Of a stretch of DNA of 64,000 bases, positions 34,170-46,168 are shown in pieces (the first letter of the stretch is position 1; each line of letters starts with the position of its first letter). Source of the DNA: Hymenoscyphus infarciens. Its lineage: Eukaryota; Ascomycota; Leotiomycetes; Helotiales; Helotiaceae. Where the stretch lies: NCBI GenBank assembly GCA_001414345.1, contig LLCB01000052.1, forward strand, positions 62,001-126,000, in the 5' to 3' direction. The notes under the pieces are model-generated. The model saw only the letters and a list, made by a program, of their open reading frames with translations, was not told the DNA's origin and did not search any database. The position numbers were made by a program, and so were the translations under genes.

Positions 34170-35873
34170 TTAAGCCTCCACCCTCCCAACAACACCACTT
34201 GCCCCGGCAACCTCAGCTTCATCCTCCGAAATCAAGATCTCCTTCTCCACTGGGTGTTCCGGAACCTCAAACACCACCAGCGAAGTGGGCGGAATACAAA
34301 TAACAAACATAACCAAAGCCACAATCAGATTCGCCATAGGCGAAACCCCGTGCGCAGCACCCAAACCATAAGAGACTGCCGACCCAACACTTTCAAAAGC
34401 CCGCACAATGCCGACTGTAAGAGTGAGCGTCTCAAGATCGTCGTTGAAAGTGCCGATAATCCAGTAAACGAACATGTAATGCGACTCGTTCATGAATCTG
34501 TCCTCGGTTAGTGGCGAGGATGCAAGAAGAAGAAACTGGGGGAGTAAACGAGTAAACGAGTAAACGAGGAAATAAACCTAAACATGACCGTACTCGCAAA
34601 CCCCCGCCCAAACCCCTCATTCTCCTAATCCAAAGTAACCTTAGGAACCGCGCTCTCGTACAACTTCTGATTCGCAATCTGCCATCCAAAGATACCCAAC
34701 ATGACACACACGAAAACCCCCCACGTAATCCGCGCAACCATCGGTCGAGAGAAGCCCTTGAAATCCAAGAACCAGCCCCAGAAAAGATTCGCGGCCGTGG
34801 CACTGATGCCGCTGGTCAACGCTCCCAGCGCTCGTGCGCACACGGAGAAATATCTAGTGAGGTAGATGTTGACATATGTTCCATTCCAGTTAAAGCCTAC
34901 GAGGATGGGGAGAAGAAGGAAGACACGTTTGGTTCTTAGGAGCGCCTAGGCGCGACGGAATTCCCCGAGCACCTTCTTGTTCGCTGTTGGATCTCCCAGT
35001 TTGGTTCCGTCGGGACGGATTACTTTCTCCGGGGGCGAGAGTAAGAACGCAAGAGGCAAGAGGGAGACCCGCGCATTGGAGCCCGATAAGAATCAAGTAG
35101 GTGCTATAGCCTAGCCTACCTTTCCACGCTGGTTTTTCTTCACGTTGAGGGAGAGTTGGATGGAAGAGCCGATGAGTTGGCCGAGCTCGCGAAGCCCAAG
35201 CCAGATTCCGGCTGTCGGGTGGGCTCGTTAGTATCTTTCCAGAGACACGATGCCGAGTGCGAAGGACGTACTGAATTTTCCTCTATCGGCAACTGTGGGA
35301 TACCCCAAAGCGATAGCGCCTTCCGAAGCCCAAAGAGCCGAAGCAGCAATCCCACAAGTCACCCCGCCAAACAAAACAAACCACTCCGTCCCATAGCGGT
35401 TGTTAACATACAGCGACGCCGAATAAGGCGCATATCCCAGGGTCCCCATGATCAGAATCTTCTTAACGCCAAATCTATTGGCCAGGATGGCAAAAAGGGG
35501 ACACCCAAAGACCATAAGTCTGTCGACACGTTAGCACCAACCCGCGAAAGAAGGATCTCGAAAAAGAGCGTCTGGAAACGTGAAAAGTACGTACGGAGTA
35601 CCCGAAAGTCAGACTATTTGCCCCGTTGACCAGGTAAGGTTCCTGCTGGCCCCCAGCCCCCGTGTTGTTCAACGCATTCCAGATCCCCGGCTGCGTAAAG
35701 GAAATCAACCCCACGAGAATGACATTAAACAGTGGACTTCGAAACCACCTCGTGAATGTAGAGACCGCTTTCGTTTCCGCGTAAACATGTTGCTCATCTG
35801 CTTTGTGATCTGAAGAATCCATAGCAAGTTTAGGATCTGGATCTGGATCTGGATTCATCATCTTGTCTCGCAT
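34170..35873 (-). pseudogene. UNC93-like MFS transporter pseudogene
   Basis: These fungal MFS proteins carry the block FTQPGIWNALNNTGAGGQQE, present here near 35690, then NSLTFG and, over an intron, MVFGCPLFAILANRFGVKK, GTLGYAPYSASLYVNNRYG and TCGIAASALWASEGAIALGY. A 66-nt intron (GTACGT, ACTAAC, CAG) restores GKFTGIWLGLRELGQ. After that the frame breaks: a shift at about 35105, another at about 35060 (LPLASCV against LPLAFLLSPPEKV), a TAG at 34946-34948 (RRA-stop-ALL, Trp expected), and a TAG at 34625-34627 (LD-stop-ENEGFGRG, Trp expected). The remaining helices (ARALGALTSGISATAANLFW, HYMFVYWIIGTFNDDLE) are easy to follow. Both stops look like TGG to TAG. Membrane carrier of unknown substrate, now disabled. 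Confidence 0.88.
34542..34568. repeat. 8-bp tandem repeat (GAGTAAAC)3
   Basis: Three exact copies of GAGTAAAC plus GAG. It lies in what would be an intron of the UNC93-like pseudogene. Confidence 0.9.
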
Positions 35874-36480
35874 TCCTCGTCTTCCGCGTATTCTGTGGGA
35901 TAGGTTAGGTGAAAAATAAGCGTATTTACATTATGCTGTATACAAGAAACAAAACAAAAACAAAGATATTTGAAAAGGATATCGATCTTTTAAGCCCAAC
36001 GTGAAGCCCCTTCTCATTACTATACTATCCCCATATCGAATTTAATTTTTTTTTGCTCCATGTGGATTTTCCAATGTCGTTCTTTTCCCCGAGCATGATA
36101 CCATCGAAAAAGAAATTGGGGGCCGCGGCCAAGATCCGATTTTTTAACTGGCTAGGAGCCCGCAATAGTGGGGCAAAACGATGCTACGGACCTATTTTTG
36201 CACCGTCCTCCACAGAAAGAAAAAAAGCTTTGTATCTACCTTAATGAATGATGAAAAGTCTGAAATTTACAGGTACTTGGTAGGGTTTGAATACATTTGG
36301 GAGTTCAAAAGGGAGAGAGAGTAGCGGCGTTGACCCTTTGTAGGGGTAACACCTCAGCGCATACCTTACCTAGTTTCTCATTATATGCGGACAAGCTCGC
36401 CCCGTTGCAGTTTATCCCGATGCTTTTCAAAAGTTTGCTTTCAAGTACGTTCAGTTTGAAGAGAAGGTTGGAAGTGAGAA

Positions 36481-36523
36481 TCCAAGCTTAAGCCATCCAA
36501 GCTTAAGCCATCCAAGCTTAAGC
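36481..36523. repeat. 15-bp tandem repeat, about 2.9 copies
   Basis: Unit TCCAAGCTTAAGCCA repeated exactly; it contains the palindrome GCTTAAGC. It lies in the 1.2-kb spacer (35874-37053) downstream of the sugar transporter, which otherwise shows nothing recognisable. Confidence 0.95.
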
Positions 36524-37053
36524 CGCAACAACCGAAAGGAAAAGTGGTAGATGGGATGCGGACTGACGACTAAAGGCTGGTACTCGAAGAACACCAAGAA
36601 TACAATGTTGTAAAATGCAAAGTTCAAAACATAGCAAAGAAAAGGCACGTAGCTTTGCTCAACATAACGCGAGCCGATGACAGCACTGTGGTATCAAGAA
36701 AAAAAAGCTGGCAAGTATAGGTGAGAAAAAACAGGATTTAGTCTTCCATGTAGGAAAGAATAATCCAACTTCTATCATTCGGGGGTATCAACAATGCTAT
36801 CTTATCTTCCATCTATCCTTCTCTCTAAGAATTCAGAAAGGGGCTCAGCTTCCCAGAAGCTTCGAATTCGAAACTACTGCCCACCCAAGAAATTATTGGA
36901 TCTCATTCCAGAGATCGCCACCATATCCTCGCCATGCGCTTGCGCGCGACGGCAATTATGGACCATAGTTGCACAACGGCAACAGTCCATATATCTTCAA
37001 CCTCATAGAGGTTGGTTTGGAAAAGACTCAAATCTCAACGGGTGGAGATTCAT

Positions 37054-38874
37054 CTATTCCTTCTTCTCGTTGACGGGGTTGATCGCATGATCTTGGGTTC
37101 CGATGTTCGAGTCAGAAGGGAGGACACCCTCGTTGGTGCTTGCTCTTGCCTTGTCACTCTCGTCCCCACTACCAGCAACGGCATCAATGCCCTTCTCGCC
37201 GATTCTGAACTCCTCATCTTGATCGGTGAATCCATATTCGTGGGAGAGATCTTTGATTTGCTGTTCGTTGAGGAATGGCATGTCGTGACTGGCCTTGACA
37301 TAGCTGATATTCTCAATAAAGCCCTTGGCGAAGATGAGATCGATTTCCTCGAGGGAGCGCTTCTTTGTCTCGGGATAGAAGAGATAGATGATTGGGATGA
37401 AGGTGGCGTTGACGACGGCGAAGAACAAGTATGTTCCCCACTTGATTTTATCAATCATGACTGGGACTACCATGACTACCAAAAAGTTGAAAAGCCTATT
37501 GAATTGTTAGCATTGGAGTTTGCGTATGGGGAAGGATGATTACGAACCAGTTGGTGCAAGTCGAAACGGCGTTTGCTCTTGCTCTGGTTCTGAGGGGGTT
37601 GATCTCGGCTGGGTACAACCATGGGAGAGGCAACCAGGTCGCTCCAAATGCAGCAATATAGGTGAAAAGACCGACACCTGCTCCCTTACTAGATGGCCCT
37701 TTACCATCTCGAGGAATGAGACATGCGAATATGAGAACCATCGATAGTCCTTGCCCAGCAGTTCCCCAAAGGAAAAGATTACGACGCCCGGCGCGCTCAA
37801 TGATAAACCACGAGACCGTCGCAAATGCGGCGTAGACAATCATATTAACACCTCCAAGAAGAAGTGCGAGATCGTGAGTTGTGCCGATCGAAGTTTGAAA
37901 AAGAATTGGGAAATAGTAGATGACTGCATTGCAACCTCCAATCTGTTGGAAGAATTGGGAAGAGGAGCCAAGTAACATTCTTCGGAAATGCTGAGTCTTT
38001 CCACCAGTGAGAAGTGCAGAGTAAGGGGTCTTTCCTGCTTCGCCACTGGCCTTGATACTGTTCAAGATGACCGAGTGTTGCAAGATAACCTCCGGATCAT
38101 TCGTGTCTCTGCCGTGCAAGGCAGCGAGCACGTTGATGCCCTCTTCGTGACGATCCCGAGAAAGCAGCCAACGTGGAGATTCTGGGAGGAAATAGGTGCC
38201 GACAATCAAGATTATACCGAATACAATCTGGAAAGCAATGGGGAAACGCCAAGTGAGGTTATCAGGACCGTAAGAAGCACCGTAATCGATCCAGTAAGCA
38301 ATGAGAGTTCCAAAAGCAATCACACCTCCTTCTATACAGATGAGGAGACCTCTGTTGGTTGTGCGACTGCACTCTGCCTGATAGGTAGGGATAGTCGAGG
38401 TATTGATGCCGTTACCCACTCCGGTAAGAATTCTTCCCATGATAAATTGTATCGTTGCATTGGAACCTTTGACCGCGGAAATCTGCACAATAACACCAAG
38501 AATCATGATGAATCCTCCGAGCATAATCTAGATATTGTTAGAACATTGTGAATTTTCATGTCGGCACTGGGGACACAAACTGCTCTCCTTCGCCCAATAT
38601 CGTCACCCCGCCACAAAATACCCATGGCACCAACTAAGCATCCAATTTCGTAGATGGCTGTCACGAAGCCCTGATAAACAGAGTTGTTTTTGGTTTCTGG
38701 GAAGTAGGCGTTGAAAGGATCGGCGGAAATAATTCCGCTCATCACTCCTTGATCGTAGCCAAATAGGAGGAAACCGTTAGTTGCAATTGTCGAGATCAAA
38801 AGGCCGAGTGGGCGTCCCATCAATCCGGCATAGGTTTTGGTGGTAGCCACGCTGTTGGATCTGTCACGACCCAT
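37054..38874 (-). CDS. MFS sugar (hexose-type) transporter
   Basis: Plasma-membrane sugar:proton symporter or facilitator of the fungal hexose/xylose group; the sugar is not determined. Three exons, 38874-38581, 38527-37548 and 37495-37054, join in phase to give 571 residues. Family hallmarks in order: GFLLFGYDQGVMSG in the first helix, the loop GDDIGRRRA, GRILTGVGNG with STIPTYQAECS, PESPRWLLSR, SQFFQQIGGCNAVIYY, ERAGRRNLFLWG, WLYPAEINPLRTRA and PETKKRSLEEID. The hydrophilic C-terminal tail is about 80 residues. ATG 38874 (GCCAATATGGG) precedes about 35 cytoplasmic residues before the first helix, normal for the family. No lesion was found. Confidence 0.96.
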
Positions 38875-41800
38875 ATTGGCGGTAGTGGTAGGTAGATAGA
38901 TATACTTCAAAATGAGGTCGTCTCTGGCCAGGCCAGTTCGCAATTGGAAAGAAAATGCAACGAGAAGCACGAAATTATTGGTGAGACAAAATGAAGAGCT
39001 CAAGGAAGAGAGATGGATAGAGAAAGAGGGGGAATCTAGGGGAGAACCCTAATACTATATATATACTACCTAGTACTCCGCATATGAATGAACCTTCCCC
39101 ACTCCCCGTACTTAGCTCTCTCCATGGTTCCATAGGAGACGGGGGTTCTCCACCATTGCACATGCTACGGAGTACCAGGGACAGGGCAGTTTGCGCGCGG
39201 CCGAAGTTAATTCCGAAAGTGAAAAACTTTTTCATTCAACCCCGTTGCCTGCTGGGATTGAGACAGTGCAACCTCTTTAAACGTGGGGATGAACGATGTC
39301 ATGTAGGCTCGAATACTGGAGTTACTGCGGTGTAGCTCCGAATCCCTTGGCTTGGATTTTGCAGGCAGGCGATCGGCAGCGATACTTCCTTATCCACCAA
39401 CATGAGCCGATAAGCAGGAAATATGATTGGATTATGGTGGACCCTAGACGGGGCGAAGGACCCTTAGGACGGGGTTAGGACGTTGGTAAAAGTGGACCTC
39501 TCTTGACGTCATGCTTGAACTGCGGGGGCGTGAGGTATGAAGAGGGGAGGTGTGCCGAGAAAGTGGGAATTAAGATTTGATGGCCAAGGACGGGAGAGGC
39601 GCTGCTTGACTTCTTGAGGATGGCTTGTTTGTTGAGCCTCTGTCGACTTTGAGTGCTTTTCCTTTCTCCTGTGGCGATCCTTTCAAAAATATCATGTTGT
39701 TGGAAGGAGAGCTCAACGCTAGCCCGAGTGGGAGGGAAATCCTACCCAACACCCCGCAGAACCACTATCGATCTGCAGATGGTAGAGTTTCGGGACCCCT
39801 CATAGTCTCATGCTCGTCGCTCGGTGAGTGCAGTAAAATGGGACTCTCCAGGTTGCGTGCGTGTAGTGCGCTCAAGTCGTGACTTACCTAGGCACTAAGT
39901 AGTACTTCATGTTCATCGCGGTAAGAAGCACCGAAACACGTCCGAATAAGACTGGAGACCTGCCGATCCAGTTTGCTGCTGTCATACAACTAGGCGTACA
40001 CTACTGTACGTCCGACTTGCAGAGTGGAGCCGGCCTGCACTTGCGACTTGCGAGTCACCTGCAACGAGGCGGTAAGTGGTATCAGTACGAGGGCTGGCGC
40101 CGGCTTGAGATCTCGGAGGCAAAGTGACCTCGGGGGGACGAGTGGACTCTAAGCGAACTAAGAGATGCGGTCAGCCTGGTCCGGGTGGCTGACAGAGACC
40201 CGCTCTTTGCTCCACCATTCTTGATGTACAAGATGTCCTGCCATGGCAACACATCAAATCAAGAGCGCGTAAACGTCGCGACGGGAAATGTCGGGCAAGT
40301 GTACGCTGGGATAATGGACTCTGGTATGCCTCATACCGTGGTAATCGGTCGATGTGCGATGCCGAAGGATGGCGATGGCGCCTGATCGCGGATGGAATTG
40401 CAATGCGTCTGGTCTGGAAGAGGTTTTTGGAGGAGGAAGGTTGGACGATGCTGCCAAGGATGACTTGGACCTCGGCCTTGGCGCTTCCGTTCAAGCGAGG
40501 TCTCGTGACTATCCTGGAACTTCCAACGGCTACTTTTACCAACCAACAACAAACCTTCAACTTCTCGCAGCCGTATCCGATCCGATCTTCCAGCTCGGTA
40601 AACTTACCTGAGTGCCACGATAAAAGAAGACGCGAGATCAGAATTACCTCAAGACCCCATTCCAAATCGCTGTGCAAAATGCTACGATAATTCGCAAGGG
40701 CAAGGTACCTGCTTGCTCTCCCCCCTCCCTATCGCTAGAGATTTCACAACCAATTTCTTTCCAGATTTCAACTCGGCCTCATTGCCTTCGGAAATCTGTT
40801 TCCCCATTCTCAATTCTCACAGCCGGCAGATTCCGAACATCGACCGGTAAACCCTAGCCGCCATAACCGATGTATATTAAAATACCCACTACGACTTTCA
40901 GGATTTCTTAGTGCTCCAAAGCCTTTCCTATAGACGAGCAGTGCTTATGAATTCCCAAGACGATGGAATGCAGATCCCTGCCACGCATTGTGACTTCGAT
41001 TGAGATAAATTGCGATATTTCTTTCGATAGCAAGGCTACGAGAAGAAATAGTTTATGCGAGAATTCGGACGGAAAAACTTTATTTTCTCGGTCCAGTTCT
41101 TGTTACTGGCTGGTCGATACATGAATGCGGAGAGGACCCGTTATCATTTGATTTCCGCATATTTCACTTGCTATATTTCATGCACGGCAATTTTTAGAGA
41201 TATCGCAACCTGTCCTATAGTCTTGCCATTTTATATTCCTCCTTGGTTTATCCGCTTCGCATTGCTTGGCTTAACCGGACACAATAAGAGCATATAGATT
41301 CTTAGTTGGTGTTTAGTTTAATTATTTGCTTTTTGCTAGAATAGAAGGCAAGTCGCGTAGATATGGGCTATTTCGGTGTAGTGGTGGCGGCGGGTGGAGT
41401 TGCATGCCTAAAAATTAGCGGTTCTCACGCAAGTTATCTCGTCTGTTTACTCCTCTTCCTGCCGCAACCCCCAAGGTTAGCCGCACGATATGCAACAAAA
41501 TTTTGTCCAACTCAAAACCAGTCATGATTGGCGGCCTCGAAATGCGGGGGCGGGAACAAGCGAGTCGTCGGTAGCAAATTTGGTGAATATTGCATATTTA
41601 CACCTTTGACCGCAACCCTCAAGATTAACCGCGCGACATGCAACAAAACTTAAGACCAGCCACACTCGAGCCACCATACGGTCCCAAAATGCGGGACGGG
41701 AGCAACCGACCCGCTAGCAGCTAGTCCCCTCGCTAGCCCAGAATTCATACCTTTTGTTGCACGTCGAATTTCCAATACCAAAGCCGCTTTTACTCGTCCT

Positions 41801-42277
41801 TGTCGCATTGCGAATAACTTTGCGCCCAAGACCTCTCTTTCAAAATCAAATTTGGAATAGGGTCCTGATACTCGGGGCAACCTGACTATACAATATCTAG
41901 CGATTTGAAGAGGGTGCACTTTTGGTGGTGTTGCTAACAAATTCGGGAAAGTGAGTCTGTCGATGGAGGGGGCTTGTAAAGCGGCTCTCGAAAGACGTCG
42001 AGGGCGGGATTAGAGTTTAGTTACCCCGGATTTGGGCGGGAGGCTAAGAATAAGGTTACTTGCTAGCCGCGCGTGCCGTGCGTGCCGTGCTAGCGCTCTC
42101 TAGGCGTTTGGTTACACCATATGGGTCCTTTGCTTTATATTCACCTCGGAGTGGCTCGGTCTTGACTACGCCTTACTTCCAACCAACCCCGCTTTGTCTT
42201 TCCAACTTATTTTCTGTTACCTTCCTTTACATCTTCAATCACTCACACTTCAAATACTCTTGTTCTCTAATATTAAG
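38875..42277. other. 3.4-kb spacer with degenerate repeats, no clear gene
   Basis: The part 39900-40690 is relatively GC-rich and has open frames on both strands (the largest 168 codons on the minus strand at 40171-40677), but none has protein-family features. 41330-41730 holds two degenerate direct repeats. Confidence 0.4.
41462..41723. repeat. Two degenerate direct repeats 148 bp apart
   Basis: Copy 1 from 41462 and copy 2 from 41610 each run for roughly 115 bases, starting CCGCAACCC and sharing GCAACAAAA and AAATGCGGG blocks. Many differences are C/T or G/A exchanges (for example CCCCAAGGTTAGCCGCACGA against CCCTCAAGATTAACCGCGCG). Confidence 0.7.
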
Positions 42278-43110
42278 ATGTCAGATCTCGACGCCATGAC
42301 ACGTGTTTTCTTGCTCGTCATGGTAAGTCTAATTCCATTCCTTATCCAATAATCCAACTCTGCTATATACAGGTGAAACAGACTGGACCAAGAATGGCCT
42401 GGCCGGTTTACTGGCTCAGCCGAACTCGAACTCACACTTCATGGTATCAAACAAGTTAAAAGCACAGCCACTCACCTTGTTGGCCCAGGAAACCTCATAG
42501 ATCCTGCACGTCTCATTCCGAAATTTGTCAGTCCCCGCGAACGAGCATAGTAGACATTCAAGCACCTGTTTGGCTCTGCAATCCGCATTAATGATAAGAA
42601 AGTAGAACTCACCAAAGCCATCACTAAATGGAACGATGGAACTATGGCCTTTATAAAGGTATGTTGGTGAATGAGATCGGAAAGTAGAGAAAGGAGAAAG
42701 GTTTGGAGAGGGAGAAGGAGTGGAATATTTGGAGAGATGGATGTGAAGGTGGAGAGTATGCTCACTTGCTTTCCCACGACCTTTTTGACGGCCTCTACTA
42801 TCTGTTTTAGGTCTATGGAAGAGGTAGAGGTCGAGGTGAGGCTGGGTAGGTTGACTGAGCGTCAAGATTCGCGATATCTAATAGCTATACAGGAATGGAG
42901 AAAGGTCTGCAGATGTTCTTTTGGCAGGACTCGCATCCCATATTCACTTCCAAGGTTTTTCCAACCAAGTTGACTTCTCGTGACCACCCGTAGCACATAG
43001 ACTATCCTCCGTGCATTCGTAAAAAGGCGGTTGAAATACCCCGTGGACTTTCCACTGGCGATGATGTTCTCACCTGGTGCAATTACACTTTCCGGGTACG
43101 TGCTTCCATT
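42278..43110 (+). pseudogene. Histidine phosphatase (phosphoglycerate mutase-like, SHB17 type) pseudogene
   Basis: The intact family includes sedoheptulose-1,7-bisphosphatase of yeast. The start MSDLDAM is followed by a shift (near 42316), then RHG across an intron (42323-42369) and ETDWTKNG. After a further small shift come FTGSAELELTLHGIKQVKST, LVGPGNLIDPARL and FVSPRERA, where two TAG stops (42548 and 42551) replace the expected residues before TFKHLFG. Further on, after lesions, EKEWNIWRDGCEGGE and LRAFVKRRLKYPVDFPLAMM plus FSPGAI are plainly the family's middle and C-terminal blocks. The catalytic second His motif (VAHGH) is lost. At least four lesions, so this is a dead copy. Confidence 0.85.
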
Positions 43111-43566
43111 AAGAACCAAGATATTCACGAGGTTTCCGGTATTTCAGTTACAAACATCACCATATCGATGAGCCCGCCTCATTCGTTAGCATGGCTCTCC
43201 CCTAAAAGGGCTCAGCCATCATACCGACCTTTTTTCGATTCCAATTCCATGTTTACGCTGTTGCGCCTGAAGGTAAGCCGCTTTTGAGCCCCCAAAATGC
43301 TATGTGGTAGTCTTGAGGCTAGGAAGATTGATTAGCGATTTATAACATGTTAACATTTTGAGCGCTTATATGAAAAACTTGATATTTTGTTGCGGGAAGG
43401 GAGAGATTTATATGAGATTGTATTGTTATATGGCTCGCTTTAGTGGGAGTTTTCGTGACTTGGATAAGCTATGTTTCCGGGGTGTTTTGCTATCGAACGG
43501 GAGAATTGTAGGGCTATTTGCGTAATCGCTGGATAATTTAAGTCGCGTGGATTGGAATTTAAGTTC

Positions 43567-43612
43567 CTCTGGTTGTTGGTTTCTCTGGTTGTTGGTTTCT
43601 CTGGTTGTTGGT
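43567..43612. repeat. 16-bp tandem repeat, about 2.9 copies
   Basis: Unit CTCTGGTTGTTGGTTT repeated three times, the last copy incomplete. Confidence 0.95.
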
Positions 43613-43849
43613 GTTGGATTCTTCTCGACGTGCTTACTACTCAATTTACTCAATCTCCCAGAAGCCACCACCTTCCAAGGACTGTCGATGACAGCAACCT
43701 TGTCATCTTTCAAGCATAAAAATGTGCCACCTTCCAACATACAACACTTGCGCAAGACTCTCTGAACTTGCCTAATCTCTAGGTATGAAATAATGACTAT
43801 GTAAAGCCTTTTTATTGTCAATATGGGACCCTAGCTCGTATGTGCACAT

Positions 43850-45143
43850 CCACAAGTCATTATCAAGGAAGACACGTTTTGACCCCGCTAGAATGGCTAC
43901 TGGTATTTCGAAGATCTTTGCTATTTCGGGCGCAGTGAAGGGGTATAAGAGAGGCTCGTTGCTCTCGGTGTCCAAATTTGAGGCATCGGAAATTAGATGG
44001 TGTTTTGAAACTCTCCCTTGGATAGATGTCTCTTGGATCTGAACTCTTTCTCAAGTATCATCACTTTCTTTAGTCCAACAGAAGTAGCGAGAGTTTCGTA
44101 AAAAGAAATCTCCGATGCGACATGACGAAACTGTTTAACTGATGGTTGAGTTGTTCCAAAATTCGTGAACTCTTGTCCAGATCTGCAATAAAAATGCGTG
44201 ATGATTGTAGAGAAACACTTAAGACTTTGTTGAGAGTTCCGGCCATGTCAGTACCACGACGAGGTGTTGCCAAAAACACAATCGCAGATATTGAGCGAAC
44301 AATCTCTTGATATTCTGCCTCGTTTTGTCCGAGAATGTATGCATTCTTCACCACCAGGCCTCCCATCGAGTGGACAACAAAAACAATGGGAACTTGCCCA
44401 ATACCAAGATCGTCTCCATTGTCGTTCTTAGAAAACGCCAATTCGTAAAGTAATTAATTGGAAAAGTCAGTAATGCTGGCCAAGCTTTTTGGTGCTCCAG
44501 AACGAAAATTGGCATTGTATCCGAAGCTCAGGATTCTAGATTTCCCGATTTTCGGTTCGGATGGTAGCCATGGTCCAGGCCAGAAAAACTGCTCATCGTG
44601 GTCGTTACATCACGTCTTTCGACTGTCACCTCCAAGTCCATGTACAGATATTATGTCGAGAGAAGCAGCGTGATCAGGCTCATGGACAACATGGAGACCC
44701 AGGATATCACGTTGTCCAGGGTAGCTTGCGTTTTCTTTCAAGCTGGAATGTTTGAGGTCTGAGGGGTTGTCGAATGACAGCCCAATGGGGGCTGTTAGTG
44801 TCTTCAGATCGGGAGTACATGGTACATCCAACTCGCTCGTTTCTTGGACGTGATTCTTGCGCTCGTTACCTCGCCGGAGTCTTCTGAGTTTAGCTTCTTG
44901 TTAGTGCCATTTCCAACGTGAACAGAGGAGGTGAGGTGTAGTAACCATTGTGGTATTTTTATTGGAATCCTCTTCACTCCCACCCCAAGACATAGCGCAT
45001 AAATCAGCATATTTCTCTTCCCACCGAAATTGTACCCTAAGCCCACCAAGTGCTTCAAACCCCAAATTCTGAGAAAGTTTCATCCCCATTTCCCCACCCC
45101 CAATGACAGTCAAAGCAACATCATCTCTCTTGGCCTTTTCCAT
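43850..45143 (-). pseudogene. Alpha/beta-hydrolase (fungal NLR-associated, DUF676-like) gene, disrupted
   Basis: Domains of this type occur alone or as N-terminal effector domains of fungal STAND proteins. Blocks in order: GLHVVHEPDHAASLDIISVH and GLGGDSRKT, then a TGA (44610-44612) where Trp is expected, DEQFFWPGPWLPSEPKI, RILSFGYNANFRSG, and, over an intron near 44442-44458, the nucleophile elbow VPIVFVVHSMGGLVVKNAYI, IVRSISAIVFLATPRRGTDM and LNKVL. A frameshift near 44105 separates this from SFYETLATSVGLKKVMILEK, after which another stop follows. The start at 45143 (MEKAKRDDVALTVIGGGEMG) is tentative. No NACHT or repeat domain follows downstream; the next 400 bases give no clear match. Confidence 0.8.
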
Positions 45144-46168
45144 GCCCCATTAGCATAGCTTCTTCCCAGAGGCTTGACATCTATACCTTGGATGAACACC
45201 CTGTAAGATTGAAAATATTAGCCCCGCGTTTCCATCAAGTAAGTGAGTGGCTCGGAAGCCCTGAGAAAAATAATTTTGCTCACAAGCCAACTCAAATAAA
45301 GCATTCATTCCCCATACACCTCATCAAGAAATCTCGTTTTGGTCTCCACATAAGCTTTTCGAAACGCATAAGCGCGAGCTGGATGAACATCTCGCTACGT
45401 ACCCCCTCTCTATTCGCGACTTCTATATTCGCTGTACATAAATTGGTATCTATCCCCAAGTTTTCGTTCTATTTCCCACCATGCCATCTTTCATCGATAT
45501 CAAAAGCTCACCTACGATCCTTAACCACCCTCCCCTCCTTCCCCAAATTCTCACACCCAACATCCCAAACCCCAAACCCCAAACCCCACTATCTTTTTCA
45601 CCCTCACCTCGTCAACCTCGACAACCATAACATACCAATCCTCGAATTCTCGATCATGGAAGTACTCATAAACCATCCTAGTATATTTTAAAAGTATCCT
45701 CAGGGGGTTCTTTGCTATAAGAGTAGCGTTAAGGCCAAACTGATTCATCGGGCATTGCTTTGAGTATGACTTCTAGTAGGGCGTCCAGGTCGGAGGCGAG
45801 AGCTTGGCGGAGTGTCTTTTTTGGGAAGGGAATTGAATTTGAAATGGGATTGAGTGGATAAGATGACTGTAGAACTCGAGATGATGTGCTGTGAGGGTGG
45901 ATGGGGAGGTTGTACGTACATAGGCGGTCTTACATGGTATTGTTGGAATGAAGTTGGAAGATGATTTCGCTAAACACATACCCTGCTAGAAGGGGACTAT
46001 ACGTTACTCGAGGTTGTCGGGTTCTTTTAAAGACTGTAAGTGGATACAGTGAAAACCCATTGATTCGTTTACCTACATTACACTTTATAATTACGCAAGA
46101 CACCAAACATTCATTACCTCTCACAATTCATAGTCATACAAACAAACTCCCTCTCGTAATCTATCCAC
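45144..46168. other. Spacer, C-rich on the + strand, no gene recognised
   Basis: The stretch 45560-45600 has repeated CCCCAAAC units. Short frames exist but none resembles a known protein. Confidence 0.45.

Noticed and set aside
36796..37539. Long plus-strand open frame (37012-37539) over the sugar transporter
   Set aside because: It is the antisense shadow of the transporter's C-terminal exon.
40171..40677. 168-codon open frame on the minus strand, with overlapping plus-strand frames
   Set aside because: No start context, no family features, and similar frames on the other strand; more likely an effect of local GC content.
26041..45143. A secondary-metabolite cluster, because an SDR, two MFS genes and a glycosyltransferase lie near one another
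   Set aside because: No PKS, NRPS, terpene cyclase or cluster regulator is present, and most of these genes are disabled and on mixed strands.
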